A stretch of 64,000 bases of DNA from Lentibacillus populi (lineage in GTDB: Bacteria; Bacillota; Bacilli; Bacillales; Amphibacillaceae), in NCBI GenBank assembly GCA_014642895.1, contig BMJD01000015.1, positions 1 through 64,000 on the forward strand. Reading direction: 5' to 3'. A model generated the notes under the pieces. The model ran no database searches and was not told the origin of the DNA. It worked only from the letters and a program-made list of their open reading frames with translations. Positions 24,656 through 32,526 of the stretch are shown here, piece by piece (within the stretch, counting starts at the first letter, position 1; each line of letters starts with the position of its first letter). Position numbers and translations under genes: made by a program.

Positions 24656-25782
24656 TGAAAAATACAATTGAACAAAAGGTAAAAGATACTTTTCATTACT
24701 TGCATGAACATGCCGAAATCAGTTGGGAAGAAAACGAAACAACAAAATATATAGAAAGAATTTTAGAAGCAAATGGATGCAGGGTCGTCACATTTGATGA
24801 TTGTACCGGAGTTATTGGAGAATATGGCAATTTTCATAGCAATATTCCAGTAATTGGGGTTCGTGCTGATATTGATGCATTATGGCAAGAGGTTGATGGT
24901 AAATTCCAAGCTAATCATTCTTGCGGACATGACGCACATATGTCTATGGTATTAGGTATTCTTTGGACTTTAGAGCAGAGTCCCGAATTAAAGAATAATG
25001 TCGCGATTAAATTAATATTTCAACCCGCGGAAGAAAAGGGCACAGGTGCATTAAAGATGGTTGAAAAAAATGTTATTGATGATGTCGATTATCTATTTGG
25101 CGTTCATTTGAGGCCTAAACAAGAAACCAAAATGGGACGAGCAACACCTGTAATTATACACGGTGCTACCAAGACATTGAATGTAGAAATTAAAGGCGAA
25201 GATGCACATGGGGCCAGGCCACACTTGAATCATAATGCGATTGAAATAGCAGCAGAAATTGTAAATATGCTTAGTAAGATCCACCTAGACCCACGTATAC
25301 CTTACTCTGTAAAAATGACAAATATTCAGGCAGGAGGAAAAAGCGCAAACATTATTCCGGGAAATGCTACCTTCTCATTAGATCTCAGAGCCCAGAATAA
25401 TAAATTAATGGACGAATTAGAAGAGGCAATTTATGATATTTTTGCATCCATCAGAGATTTATATAATGTTGACTTACATGCTGCTGCCCATGGAATTGCT
25501 GCTGCCAAAACCAATAGGGAAGCCATAGACGTTATGGAAAAAGCAATTGAGGATACACTTGGAATTGACAAAGTTGATCAACCCTTGGTAACACCAGGAG
25601 GGGACGACTTTCATTTCTATACAATTAAAAAACCTGACCTTAAAGCCACAATGCTTGGCTTAGGGTGTGATTTAAGACCTGGTTTACACCACCCGAATAT
25701 GACATTCAATGAAGATGCCTTAATGGATGGCGTGAATATTTTGTTTAGAGCTATTATGAATACCTATGGGGCTTCACAGTAG
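24655..25782 (+). CDS. M20 family N-acyl-amino-acid deacylase
   Basis: A 375-aa dinuclear-metal amidohydrolase. It has GVRADIDAL (about residues 65-73), the metal-ligand HSCGHDAHMSM (about 88-98), QPAEEKGTGA (catalytic Glu, about 123-132) and GVHLRP. The dimerisation domain contains EDAHGARPH, and the C-terminus GLHHPNMTFNEDAL supplies the last ligand His. The subgroup removes acetyl, succinyl or similar groups from N-acyl amino acids. Together with the racemase across the intergenic region it would turn N-acyl-D-amino acids into free L-amino acids. Translation is coupled to the regulator by a 1-nt overlap. Confidence 0.88.
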   Translation: MKNTIEQKVKDTFHYLHEHAEISWEENETTKYIERILEANGCRVVTFDDCTGVIGEYGNFHSNIPVIGVRADIDALWQEVDGKFQANHSCGHDAHMSMVLGILWTLEQSPELKNNVAIKLIFQPAEEKGTGALKMVEKNVIDDVDYLFGVHLRPKQETKMGRATPVIIHGATKTLNVEIKGEDAHGARPHLNHNAIEIAAEIVNMLSKIHLDPRIPYSVKMTNIQAGGKSANIIPGNATFSLDLRAQNNKLMDELEEAIYDIFASIRDLYNVDLHAAAHGIAAAKTNREAIDVMEKAIEDTLGIDKVDQPLVTPGGDDFHFYTIKKPDLKATMLGLGCDLRPGLHHPNMTFNEDALMDGVNILFRAIMNTYGASQ

Positions 25783-25889
25783 TGGTTAAGAAACGTTTAT
25801 TTTCACATTTTCCTATAAAAATATTATAAAATATCTTTTATAACAGAAGTTAACCAAGTTAATTCAATTTTAGTTTCCTATGATACTCT

Positions 25890-25928
25890 AAACGTGCAGA
25901 GCGGACGAACTCAACTCTGCACGTTTAT
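25890..25928 (+). terminator. Terminator of the RpiR-deacylase unit
   Basis: AAACGTGCAGAG and CTCTGCACGTTT form a perfect 12-bp stem with a 13-nt loop, followed by ATTTAT, 107 nt after the deacylase stop. Confidence 0.8.
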
Positions 25929-25955
25929 TTATATCAGCATCATATTTGGTACTGA

Positions 25956-26166
25956 TTATCCGCCAAGCCCATTTTTTTCCCCACTCAACTCAACCAAAAT
26001 TTTCACTTCAATCATTAGTTAATGATTCAAAATCCGCCTCCACAACATTATTCAATTTAATACGGCTTGTAATAATTTCTTTGGCATTGAAATCGCCGGC
26101 AGCCATCATATCAATCGTTTTTTAAATACTGCAGGTTTATAAGTGGTACCTTGAAGTAATTTTTAC
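25956..26166 (-). pseudogene. Remnant of a zinc-type alcohol/butanediol dehydrogenase C-terminus
   Basis: On the minus strand the codons spell GTTYKPAVF, then, after a frameshift, KTIDMMAAGDFNAKEIITSR and IKLNNVVEADFE, and after a further shift VKILVELSGEK before a stop at 25956. This is the usual C-terminal order of MDR-family butanediol or threonine dehydrogenases. At least two frameshifts and the loss of about 280 upstream residues make it a dead fragment. It accounts for much of the otherwise gene-free 25.8-26.35 kb stretch; the remainder is AT-rich with no gene seen. Confidence 0.7.
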
Positions 26167-26332
26167 ACCTGAATGAATAAGTTATTTCAACCCGAATATT
26201 ATACATGACCGACTATTAATTTTTTATGCAACACAAGATGCTGATTAAATAATCTATAATAGTAAAAATGTAACACAAACAGCAAATGATTTCCCTATAC
26301 TCTATTATTATATGTTCTGAAAGGAGTTACGA

Positions 26333-26383
26333 ATGAAAGTGACTTTTTTAAGCTCAATCAAACACAGGCACCTCCACCAATAA
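26333..26383 (+). other. Very short ORF with a good ribosome site, antisense to the amidase end
   Basis: GAAAGGAG stands 6 nt before ATG 26333, which opens a 16-codon frame ending at 26383 and overlapping the 3' end of the amidase gene on the other strand. The upstream 100 nt is AT-rich and promoter-like. It is probably the surviving start of a gene removed by a rearrangement, not a functional peptide gene. Confidence 0.3.
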
Positions 26384-27766
26384 CGCCTGTTCAAGCGCAT
26401 ACCCTATCTGATAAAGCTTAGCTTCATCAAATTCCTTCCCTATTAATTGTACCCCGATCGGCATTCGATCAGCCGAAAAGCCACAAGGCAATGTCAGACT
26501 TGGAAAGCCACTTAGATTAGTTGGGGCGGTTAATTTGGTAATGGTCCATCGAATATGATGTTCATCGCTTTTATCTTTTCCCGTGTGTCGCTCATTAATA
26601 TTTGGCGGTAGTATAGACATAGTTGGCGTAATCAATGCATCGACAGTGTCTAATACCTCTCTATATTCCTGTTTCGCCAATTTCTGTGTTCTCATTGCTT
26701 TTGCATAGTCGTAACCCTTTGTATCTAAGGCGGTTATTAAACGCTCCTTCACTTCGTCATCCCATTTAGTTGGATAATCAAGCAAATTTTGCGCATGAAT
26801 TGCATATGCATCACTCCGAAGAATCACCTTATGCGCCTCAGAAAATTCGTGCATACTGGGAATATTAACGGTAGTCATTTTAACACCTAAACGTTCCAAA
26901 CATTTAATAGCATCTTGAATACATGTGTCAACTTCTGCATCTAAATCTTCATAATAAAATTCTTCAGGTATACCAATTTTAATATCCTTCACATCTTTTC
27001 CAATTAGACGTGTATAATCTTCAGGCTTCCGATATATTGCATCGGGGTCCTCTTTATCATAGGCTATGATAGCATTCAGCATAATAGCATTGTCTGTAAT
27101 AGTTCGTGTCATGGGACCAACATGATCAAGAACCCAAGACAGCGGGTACACCCCTCGCTTACTAATACTCCCATAAGTTGGCTTCATTCCTACTATTCCG
27201 CAAAATGATGACGGGATACGAATTGACCCGCCGGTATCTGTTCCTAGTGCGCCGTAGCATAAACAGGCCGCTACAGCTGCGGCTGATCCACTACTTGAAC
27301 CACCGGACATTTTCGATTTGTCATGTGGATTAGCCACAACCCCATAATAGGAACGATCTCCGGTAGGTCCATAGGCAAATTGATGCGTGTTTAGCTTTCC
27401 GACTATTATCGCACCAGCCTTTTTTAATTGTTCAACCACGAAGGCATCTTTGGCAGGAATATAATCCTTGAAAATTTCCGATCCCATCGTAGTTCGAATG
27501 CCCTTTGTAAATATAACATCCTTTAATCCAATTGGTATTCCATGAAGTGGACCTCTATATTTGCCAAACTGTAATTCTTGTTCCCGCTCCTCTGCTATCA
27601 CCAAAGCATTACGATTAAATGTTATAAAAGAATTTAAATCTTTATCAATTCTCTCTATCCTTGCTATCAAGTCTTTGACTAACTCAGTTGGTGATACCCC
27701 GCCGTCTTTCATTTTAACGGAAAGACCGGCTATACTATTCGCATACAAACCCCTATGTTTATCCAT
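26354..27766 (-). CDS. Amidase signature family hydrolase
   Basis: A 470-aa Ser-cisSer-Lys amidase, of the family that includes GatA. The catalytic Lys is in GLKDVIF (about residue 78), the cis-Ser in KMSGGSSSGSAAAVAA (about 151-166) and the nucleophile in GTDTGGSIRIPSS (about 174-186). GatA is unlikely as gatB/gatC are absent and the gene sits in a catabolic cluster with lhgO and a GntR regulator. It would release ammonia or an amine from an amide substrate; which one is unknown. It lies 24 nt after lhgO. Confidence 0.88.
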   Translation of the reverse strand: MDKHRGLYANSIAGLSVKMKDGGVSPTELVKDLIARIERIDKDLNSFITFNRNALVIAEEREQELQFGKYRGPLHGIPIGLKDVIFTKGIRTTMGSEIFKDYIPAKDAFVVEQLKKAGAIIVGKLNTHQFAYGPTGDRSYYGVVANPHDKSKMSGGSSSGSAAAVAACLCYGALGTDTGGSIRIPSSFCGIVGMKPTYGSISKRGVYPLSWVLDHVGPMTRTITDNAIMLNAIIAYDKEDPDAIYRKPEDYTRLIGKDVKDIKIGIPEEFYYEDLDAEVDTCIQDAIKCLERLGVKMTTVNIPSMHEFSEAHKVILRSDAYAIHAQNLLDYPTKWDDEVKERLITALDTKGYDYAKAMRTQKLAKQEYREVLDTVDALITPTMSILPPNINERHTGKDKSDEHHIRWTITKLTAPTNLSGFPSLTLPCGFSADRMPIGVQLIGKEFDEAKLYQIGYALEQALLVEVPVFD

Positions 27767-27790
27767 TCTGATCCCCCTTCTAAAAAGAAC

Positions 27791-28999
27791 CTACTGACCA
27801 AAGATACTAATTGATTTAGTCAAATATTTCACTATCTCCCTCCCGATTTCAATGGATGCAGTGGCAGCCGGGGATGGAGCATTACAAACATGAATCATTT
27901 GTTTGTTTTGAATAATGACAAAATCATCCAGTAACGCCCCATCGCTATCTAACGCTTGGGCACGTACACCAGCCTTAGCGGGTACAAGATCCTCTCTCTT
28001 AATTTCAGGAATGAACTTTTGCACATCCTTGATAAATTGTTTTTTACTGAACGAACGATACATTTCCCTTAATCCTTCTGAAGCATTTTCCATGGCCAGT
28101 TTTTGAAATCCGGGGTATGCGATGGTTTCCATAAAATCTTTCCAGAGAAAACTCGTTTTTTGATACCCTTCTCGTTTAAAACTTAACACTGCATTGGGAC
28201 CGATTAATACCCTGCCATCATTCATTCTGGTGAAGTGCACACCCAAAAATGGAAAGTCTGGGTTAGGGACTGGATAAATCATATTTTTCACAAGATGTCT
28301 GCGATCTTTCTTTAATTCATAATATTCTCCCCGAAATGGAACGATTCGTAAATCTGTTTTTACATGGGACATTTCAGCAACACGATCACTTAGTAATCCG
28401 GCACAATTAATTAAAAAGCGAGTTTGGAAGTCACCTTTATTTGTGTGAAGTGTAACAGCTTCATCCTCTTCATCAATCGATTGGACTTCCGTATTTAATG
28501 CAATTATTCCGTTTCCTTTTTCTATTATTCTTGCAAAGGAAGCTGCTACTTCCCGATAATCCACAATTCCTGTAGACGGAACTCGTATCCCAGCTATTCC
28601 ATTTACATGTGGCTCAATTTCCTTCACTTCATCAGCGGTAATTCTCTCAACCCTTAGTCCATTTTCAACACCTCTTTTATATAGATTCTCTAAAAGAGAT
28701 AATTCCTTTTCTTCTGTTGCGACAATAACCTTTCCGCAAACTTCATGTTTGACGCCATAAGTTTTACAGAATTCTACCATTTGTTTATTTCCCGTTTTGG
28801 CAAGTTTTGCTTTCAAGCTTCCTGGTTTATAATAAATTCCAGAATGAATGACACCACTATTTCTTCCCGTTTGATGAAGGGAGATTTCTGCTTCCTTGTC
28901 AAGAATTAAAATGGAGGCATTTTTATACTGTTGAGATAGAGCCATTCCGACAGAAAGACCAACTATACCAGCACCTACAATCGCAAAATCGAATTTCAC
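27791..28999 (-). CDS. lhgO: L-2-hydroxyglutarate oxidase
   Basis: A 402-aa FAD-dependent oxidase of the DAO fold that converts L-2-hydroxyglutarate to 2-oxoglutarate. It has the dinucleotide-binding FAIVGAGIVGLSVG at the N-terminus, HQTGRNSGVIHSGIYYKPGS (about residues 43-62, typical for LhgO), FLINCAGLLSDRVA and GVHFTRMNDGRVLIGPNAV. The start is the GTG at 28999, behind AGGAGAGGTGG; the TTG at 29023 is itself part of that ribosome site. Finding it between an amidase and a GntR regulator, rather than near csiD-type genes, suggests that the cluster yields L-2-hydroxyglutarate from an amide precursor. Confidence 0.9.
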   Translation of the reverse strand: MKFDFAIVGAGIVGLSVGMALSQQYKNASILILDKEAEISLHQTGRNSGVIHSGIYYKPGSLKAKLAKTGNKQMVEFCKTYGVKHEVCGKVIVATEEKELSLLENLYKRGVENGLRVERITADEVKEIEPHVNGIAGIRVPSTGIVDYREVAASFARIIEKGNGIIALNTEVQSIDEEDEAVTLHTNKGDFQTRFLINCAGLLSDRVAEMSHVKTDLRIVPFRGEYYELKKDRRHLVKNMIYPVPNPDFPFLGVHFTRMNDGRVLIGPNAVLSFKREGYQKTSFLWKDFMETIAYPGFQKLAMENASEGLREMYRSFSKKQFIKDVQKFIPEIKREDLVPAKAGVRAQALDSDGALLDDFVIIQNKQMIHVCNAPSPAATASIEIGREIVKYLTKSISIFGQ

Positions 29000-29073
29000 T
29001 TGTACCACCTCTCCTTCCTCCAAATTTTATATAGTTGAATGTTTGCTACTATATGGATTTATATCCCAAAATA

Positions 29074-29775
29074 CTACAAGTATCTCTGCTTAACTTTCTG
29101 TAGGTGGCTATACATTGCAGCCCTCGCTTGTTTTGGGTTCCTATCTCTAATGGCGATCATTATTTTTTTATGCTCTTCTAATATTGTCTCAGGCTTTCCT
29201 GGGATCTGAAACGTTTTAGCTCTACTTTCTTTCAACCCTTCCAAAAGTCGGTCAGACACCATATACATGACCTCAGATATCAACAAATTTCTGGCGATCT
29301 TTGCTATACTCATATGAAAAGCTAAATCCTCTTTAGCAGCGAGTTCACCAGCTTTAACTGCCTTTTCTAAATTTACATACGACTGATGTAACTTCTTAAT
29401 ATCTTCATCATTACACCGTATAGCAGCGAGATGGGATGTCTCTCCTTCAATTGCCTGTCTCAGTTCCATAAGTTCGACGATATTTACCGTTTCACCATGA
29501 ACTGCTAGATTCATTTTCATAATAATGTCTTCTACATTATCTTCACGTAATGTAACGCCACTACCATGCTTGATCTCAATCAATCCATTTGATTCTAATA
29601 CACTAAATGCCTCTTTAACGGATGTTCTAGAAACAGATAATCTTGCAGCCAAAACCCGCTCCGAAGGTAACTTATCTCCAGGGAGTATTTCCTTGTTTTC
29701 GATCTCACTTTTGATATGTTCTACAACCATTTGGTAGACACGTCTTTTCCTATTGGATGGTACAGTCACGCTCAT
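29074..29775 (-). CDS. FadR-type GntR regulator with FCD domain
   Basis: A 233-aa repressor. It has a GntR winged helix (RRVYQMVVEHIKSEI, then LPSERVLAARLSVSRTSVKEA, residues about 10-65) and an FCD ligand domain with the metal-binding histidines in AFHMSIA and in a C-terminal SHLQ region. The ATG at 29775 is used because the longer frame runs through an operator-like repeat (29795-29810). It is divergent from the nitrilase-symporter genes and upstream of lhgO-amidase, so it probably controls both arms, likely in response to a hydroxy- or dicarboxylate. Confidence 0.88.
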   Translation of the reverse strand: MSVTVPSNRKRRVYQMVVEHIKSEIENKEILPGDKLPSERVLAARLSVSRTSVKEAFSVLESNGLIEIKHGSGVTLREDNVEDIIMKMNLAVHGETVNIVELMELRQAIEGETSHLAAIRCNDEDIKKLHQSYVNLEKAVKAGELAAKEDLAFHMSIAKIARNLLISEVMYMVSDRLLEGLKESRAKTFQIPGKPETILEEHKKIMIAIRDRNPKQARAAMYSHLQKVKQRYL

Positions 29776-29794
29776 CCCTATCCCTTCATTTTTA

Positions 29795-29810
29795 AAATTG
29801 GATGGTCCAG
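29795..29810. promoter_or_regulatory. Operator-like repeat, copy 1
   Basis: AAATTGGATGGTCCAG matches the second copy at 29928 in 14 of 16 bases. TGG and CCA half-sites fit the general FadR-subfamily pattern. It lies in the leader of the GntR gene, suggesting autoregulation. Confidence 0.65.
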
Positions 29811-29893
29811 TCAAGTATATAATAATGCAATAAATTATTCAATAATCAAATTTATTATTCTATATATCCTAATTATAAAATTCAAAATAATCA

Positions 29894-29922
29894 TTGACTT
29901 TAATAATAAAATTTGTTATTTT
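29894..29922 (+). promoter_or_regulatory. Probable sigma-A promoter of the nitrilase-symporter arm
   Basis: TTGACT and TATTTT are spaced by 17 nt and read towards the nitrilase gene. The second operator copy begins 5 nt downstream, at the expected transcription start. Confidence 0.5.
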
Positions 29923-29927
29923 TATTT

Positions 29928-29943
29928 AAATTGGTTGGTCCAC
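29928..29943. promoter_or_regulatory. Operator-like repeat, copy 2
   Basis: AAATTGGTTGGTCCAC repeats the sequence seen at 29795 in the same orientation and overlaps the predicted transcription start of the + strand arm, where bound repressor would block transcription. Confidence 0.65.
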
Positions 29944-30018
29944 TTTGAATCTCGACACGCGATCTTATTTCTTTTAATTAACGAAAGAAAAAATTAGCTT
30001 AAAGGTAGGTGATACAAA

Positions 30019-30782
30019 TTGAAACTTGCGAGTGCTCAATTAACTGCTTCTTCTGATAAAATGGCGAATCTCAAAAAGGCCTGTGATTATGTGGAGATGG
30101 CAAAAGATGCTGGAGCCGAGATTATTTTGTTTCCGGAAATGTATATGAGTTACATACCAAATGATTCAGAAATTCGGCCCGCTGAAATTGCCGAGACAAT
30201 CAACGGCCCATTTGTAAGCGCATTAGCAGTAGCTGCAAAGAAGAACCATATTTATATCATTTGCGGTATATATGAGTCTTTTACAAACGAATTTGAACGC
30301 GCTTACAATACTGTTGTTATAATTTCAAACACAGGCGAAATAATAGGTTCCTATCGAAAAACACACTTATGTGATGCGTGGAATGTTAAGGAATCGGATA
30401 CGTTTGTCCCAGGAAATAAGCCTTTTGAAGTAGTCAAAACACCATTTGGGAAGATTGGATTAATTATATGTTACGAACTTAGATTTCCAGAAATAAGTAG
30501 ACAATTGGCGCTCAAAATATTGATATTTTGTTTGTTCCTGCCGCCTGGTACCAAGGTATTTTAAAGGAAGACCAATGGGAAGTACTTTTAAGAGCAAGAG
30601 CCATTGAAAACGTTATTTTTGTGTGTGCTTCAAATCAAACAAATAATGGGTTTACCGGCCACAGTATGATAATAGACCCAATGGGTGCCATTTTGACAAG
30701 CGCAGCTGAAGAAGAATGTTTACTAATCACAGAAATTGACCTTAACAGAAGGAAACGTATCAAAAAAAAGTACCAAGTGTAG
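30019..30782 (+). pseudogene. Nitrilase-superfamily (omega-amidase-like) gene with a frameshift
   Basis: The gene starts at TTG 30019 behind AGGTAGGTGA. The first frame holds the catalytic triad of carbon-nitrogen hydrolases: Glu in LFPEMYM, Lys in YRKTHL and Cys in IICYELRFPE. Just after RQLALK the sense passes to another frame (FVPAAWYQGILKEDQW, CASNQTN, HSMIIDPMG). A run of four A at 30514-30517 is where one missing base would rejoin the frames into about 254 aa. The family includes NIT2-like omega-amidases acting on alpha-keto- or hydroxy-glutaramate. It may be inactive, or a sequencing error. Confidence 0.8.
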
Positions 30783-30859
30783 AGAATAGAAGACCAGAAT
30801 TATATAAGCATTAATATTACAAATATCATTATTTTAGTTAAGATTGGAGTGTATTAATT

Positions 30860-32350
30860 ATGGTTTCCACCTATTTATGGGTACTGTTAATCATCTTTCT
30901 ATTAGCTATGGGTTATCTAAGCTATATCTCTGCAAAGAAAACTAAAACAATTGAGGATTTTGCGATTAGCGGTGCAAATTTAGGTCCATACGTTCTTGGC
31001 CTATCCTTTGCAGCTACTTTTTTTAGTGCTGCAACTTTTATGGGATACCCCGGATATTCGTATGCCTGGGGATATAGTAACCTTTGGATGTTTTTAGGTC
31101 AGTTCGGCGGCGGTGCACTTGGGATTATAGTTGTAGGGAAGGTCGTTAGAGAATTAAACAAGTCACAGAAATCATTATCGCTTCCTGATTGGTTAGGGGA
31201 TTATTATAATAGTGATTTCCTCCGAATCGGAACCGGCATTATTATGCTCTTCAATATTTTCTACATTGCAGCTCAATTTACGGCCGGTGCTCAGATATTT
31301 TCAACCATGCTTGACCTCAGTTATCATACGGGGTTAATATTTATAGCTTTAATTGTAATGACTTATGTATTTGTTGGTGGTTCATATGCTGATGTTTATA
31401 CAGACGCTGTCCAGGCAATCATTATGGCCATTACAGGCATCGTTGTTTTTGTGTCAGGAATTATGATATTTGGAGATGGAAGTATCACAAAGGCGTTTAC
31501 TAATATTACAGCGAAATTAGCCTCTCAGGATCTGAACCTAGTAAAGGTAATTAACACTGAATCAGGAAACTACTATGCAGTATCAGTCATTATTGCAATA
31601 TTTATTATTCAATTTGCTTTTTCTTCCCAGCCACAATTATTTAATAAAGTTTTATCTCTCAAGAATCCTAACGACTTAAGGAAAATGATTACTACCTATA
31701 TGTTAACAGCATTATTATGCCTGGTAGTACTATTTGGTGGCTTTTATGCTCGTGCAGCGTTACCATCAATTGAATTAGCTGACCTTGCACTGCTTGAATA
31801 TGTAACCTGGGGGATGCCAGCAATTCTGGCAGCAGTAGTAGGAGTTGTTATATTAGCAGCAGCACTCTCTACAACAGATGGAATATTTGTCGTTATCTCT
31901 ACTGTTTTCTCCAATGACATTTACAGAAAGGTTTTGGTTAAAAGAGGAATCGTTAAAGCAGATGAGGAAAAATCTAACCGCGTAGCACTAAAAATCAGCC
32001 GTTGGAGCGTAATCGTAGTTGGACTAATTGCTTATTTAATCGTCCTGAATCCACCAAAATTTATGGCCGATCTTATGTGGATAGGTATTGCTGGTGTTTC
32101 ATCAGGTACAATGGGGCCGCTCCTGTACGCCGTATTTACGCGAAAAAAAGCATCACCACGGGCAGCGGAAATTTCAATGGTTTTAGGGTTACTTTCCTAC
32201 CTAATCATATATTTTGGCGGATTTGAACGGAGTCTAATGGCGGCAGGAGCCTGGGCAACCTTAGTCGGTATTGCAATCATGTGGATATTAGCTACTATAT
32301 TAAAAAAGCCCGTGATGGAAAAAGATCAGGATGTTAGTAAAATATTTTAA
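30860..32350 (+). CDS. Sodium:solute symporter (SSS family)
   Basis: A 496-aa transporter with about 13 membrane segments. The N-terminus (TIEDFAISGANLGPYVLGLS, about residues 31-50) and the GGSYADVYTDAVQAIIM segment (about 173-189) are typical of the sodium/solute symporter family that includes pantothenate, proline and carboxylate carriers. The last segment ends in a short basic tail. It follows the damaged nitrilase gene by about 80 nt and is followed by a 33-codon gene of the kind often attached to this family. A carboxylate or amide taken up for the surrounding catabolic genes is likely; the exact substrate is unknown. Confidence 0.9.
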   Translation: MVSTYLWVLLIIFLLAMGYLSYISAKKTKTIEDFAISGANLGPYVLGLSFAATFFSAATFMGYPGYSYAWGYSNLWMFLGQFGGGALGIIVVGKVVRELNKSQKSLSLPDWLGDYYNSDFLRIGTGIIMLFNIFYIAAQFTAGAQIFSTMLDLSYHTGLIFIALIVMTYVFVGGSYADVYTDAVQAIIMAITGIVVFVSGIMIFGDGSITKAFTNITAKLASQDLNLVKVINTESGNYYAVSVIIAIFIIQFAFSSQPQLFNKVLSLKNPNDLRKMITTYMLTALLCLVVLFGGFYARAALPSIELADLALLEYVTWGMPAILAAVVGVVILAAALSTTDGIFVVISTVFSNDIYRKVLVKRGIVKADEEKSNRVALKISRWSVIVVGLIAYLIVLNPPKFMADLMWIGIAGVSSGTMGPLLYAVFTRKKASPRAAEISMVLGLLSYLIIYFGGFERSLMAAGAWATLVGIAIMWILATILKKPVMEKDQDVSKIF

Positions 32351-32373
32351 TTTGGATTGGAGGAGAAAATTTT

Positions 32374-32475
32374 ATGTGGGTTAATTCAATGTTATCCATA
32401 TGGTTTTATGGAGTTATTGGCTTCATAGTTGTATGTGGAGTGATATTAGGAATTGCGTACTCCAAAAAAGAATAG
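32374..32475 (+). CDS. 33-aa symporter small accessory membrane protein
   Basis: A short gene with GGAGGAG 9 nt before ATG 32374, 23 nt after the symporter stop. The peptide has one hydrophobic helix (IWFYGVIGFIVVCGVILGIA) between a Trp-containing N-terminus and a charged Lys-Lys-Glu tail. Several sodium:solute symporters are encoded with such one-helix partners, which are thought to assist the transporter. The strong ribosome site, the position and the single helix make it a real gene despite its size. Confidence 0.75.
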   Translation: MWVNSMLSIWFYGVIGFIVVCGVILGIAYSKKE

Positions 32476-32526
32476 TTGATCTGGATACTAAACATACTGT
32501 TAATTCAAAACGCAAGGAGTGTTAGA

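Noticed and set aside
26354..27766. gatA subunit of the tRNA amidotransferase
   Set aside because: gatB and gatC are absent and the gene is embedded in a catabolic cluster after lhgO.
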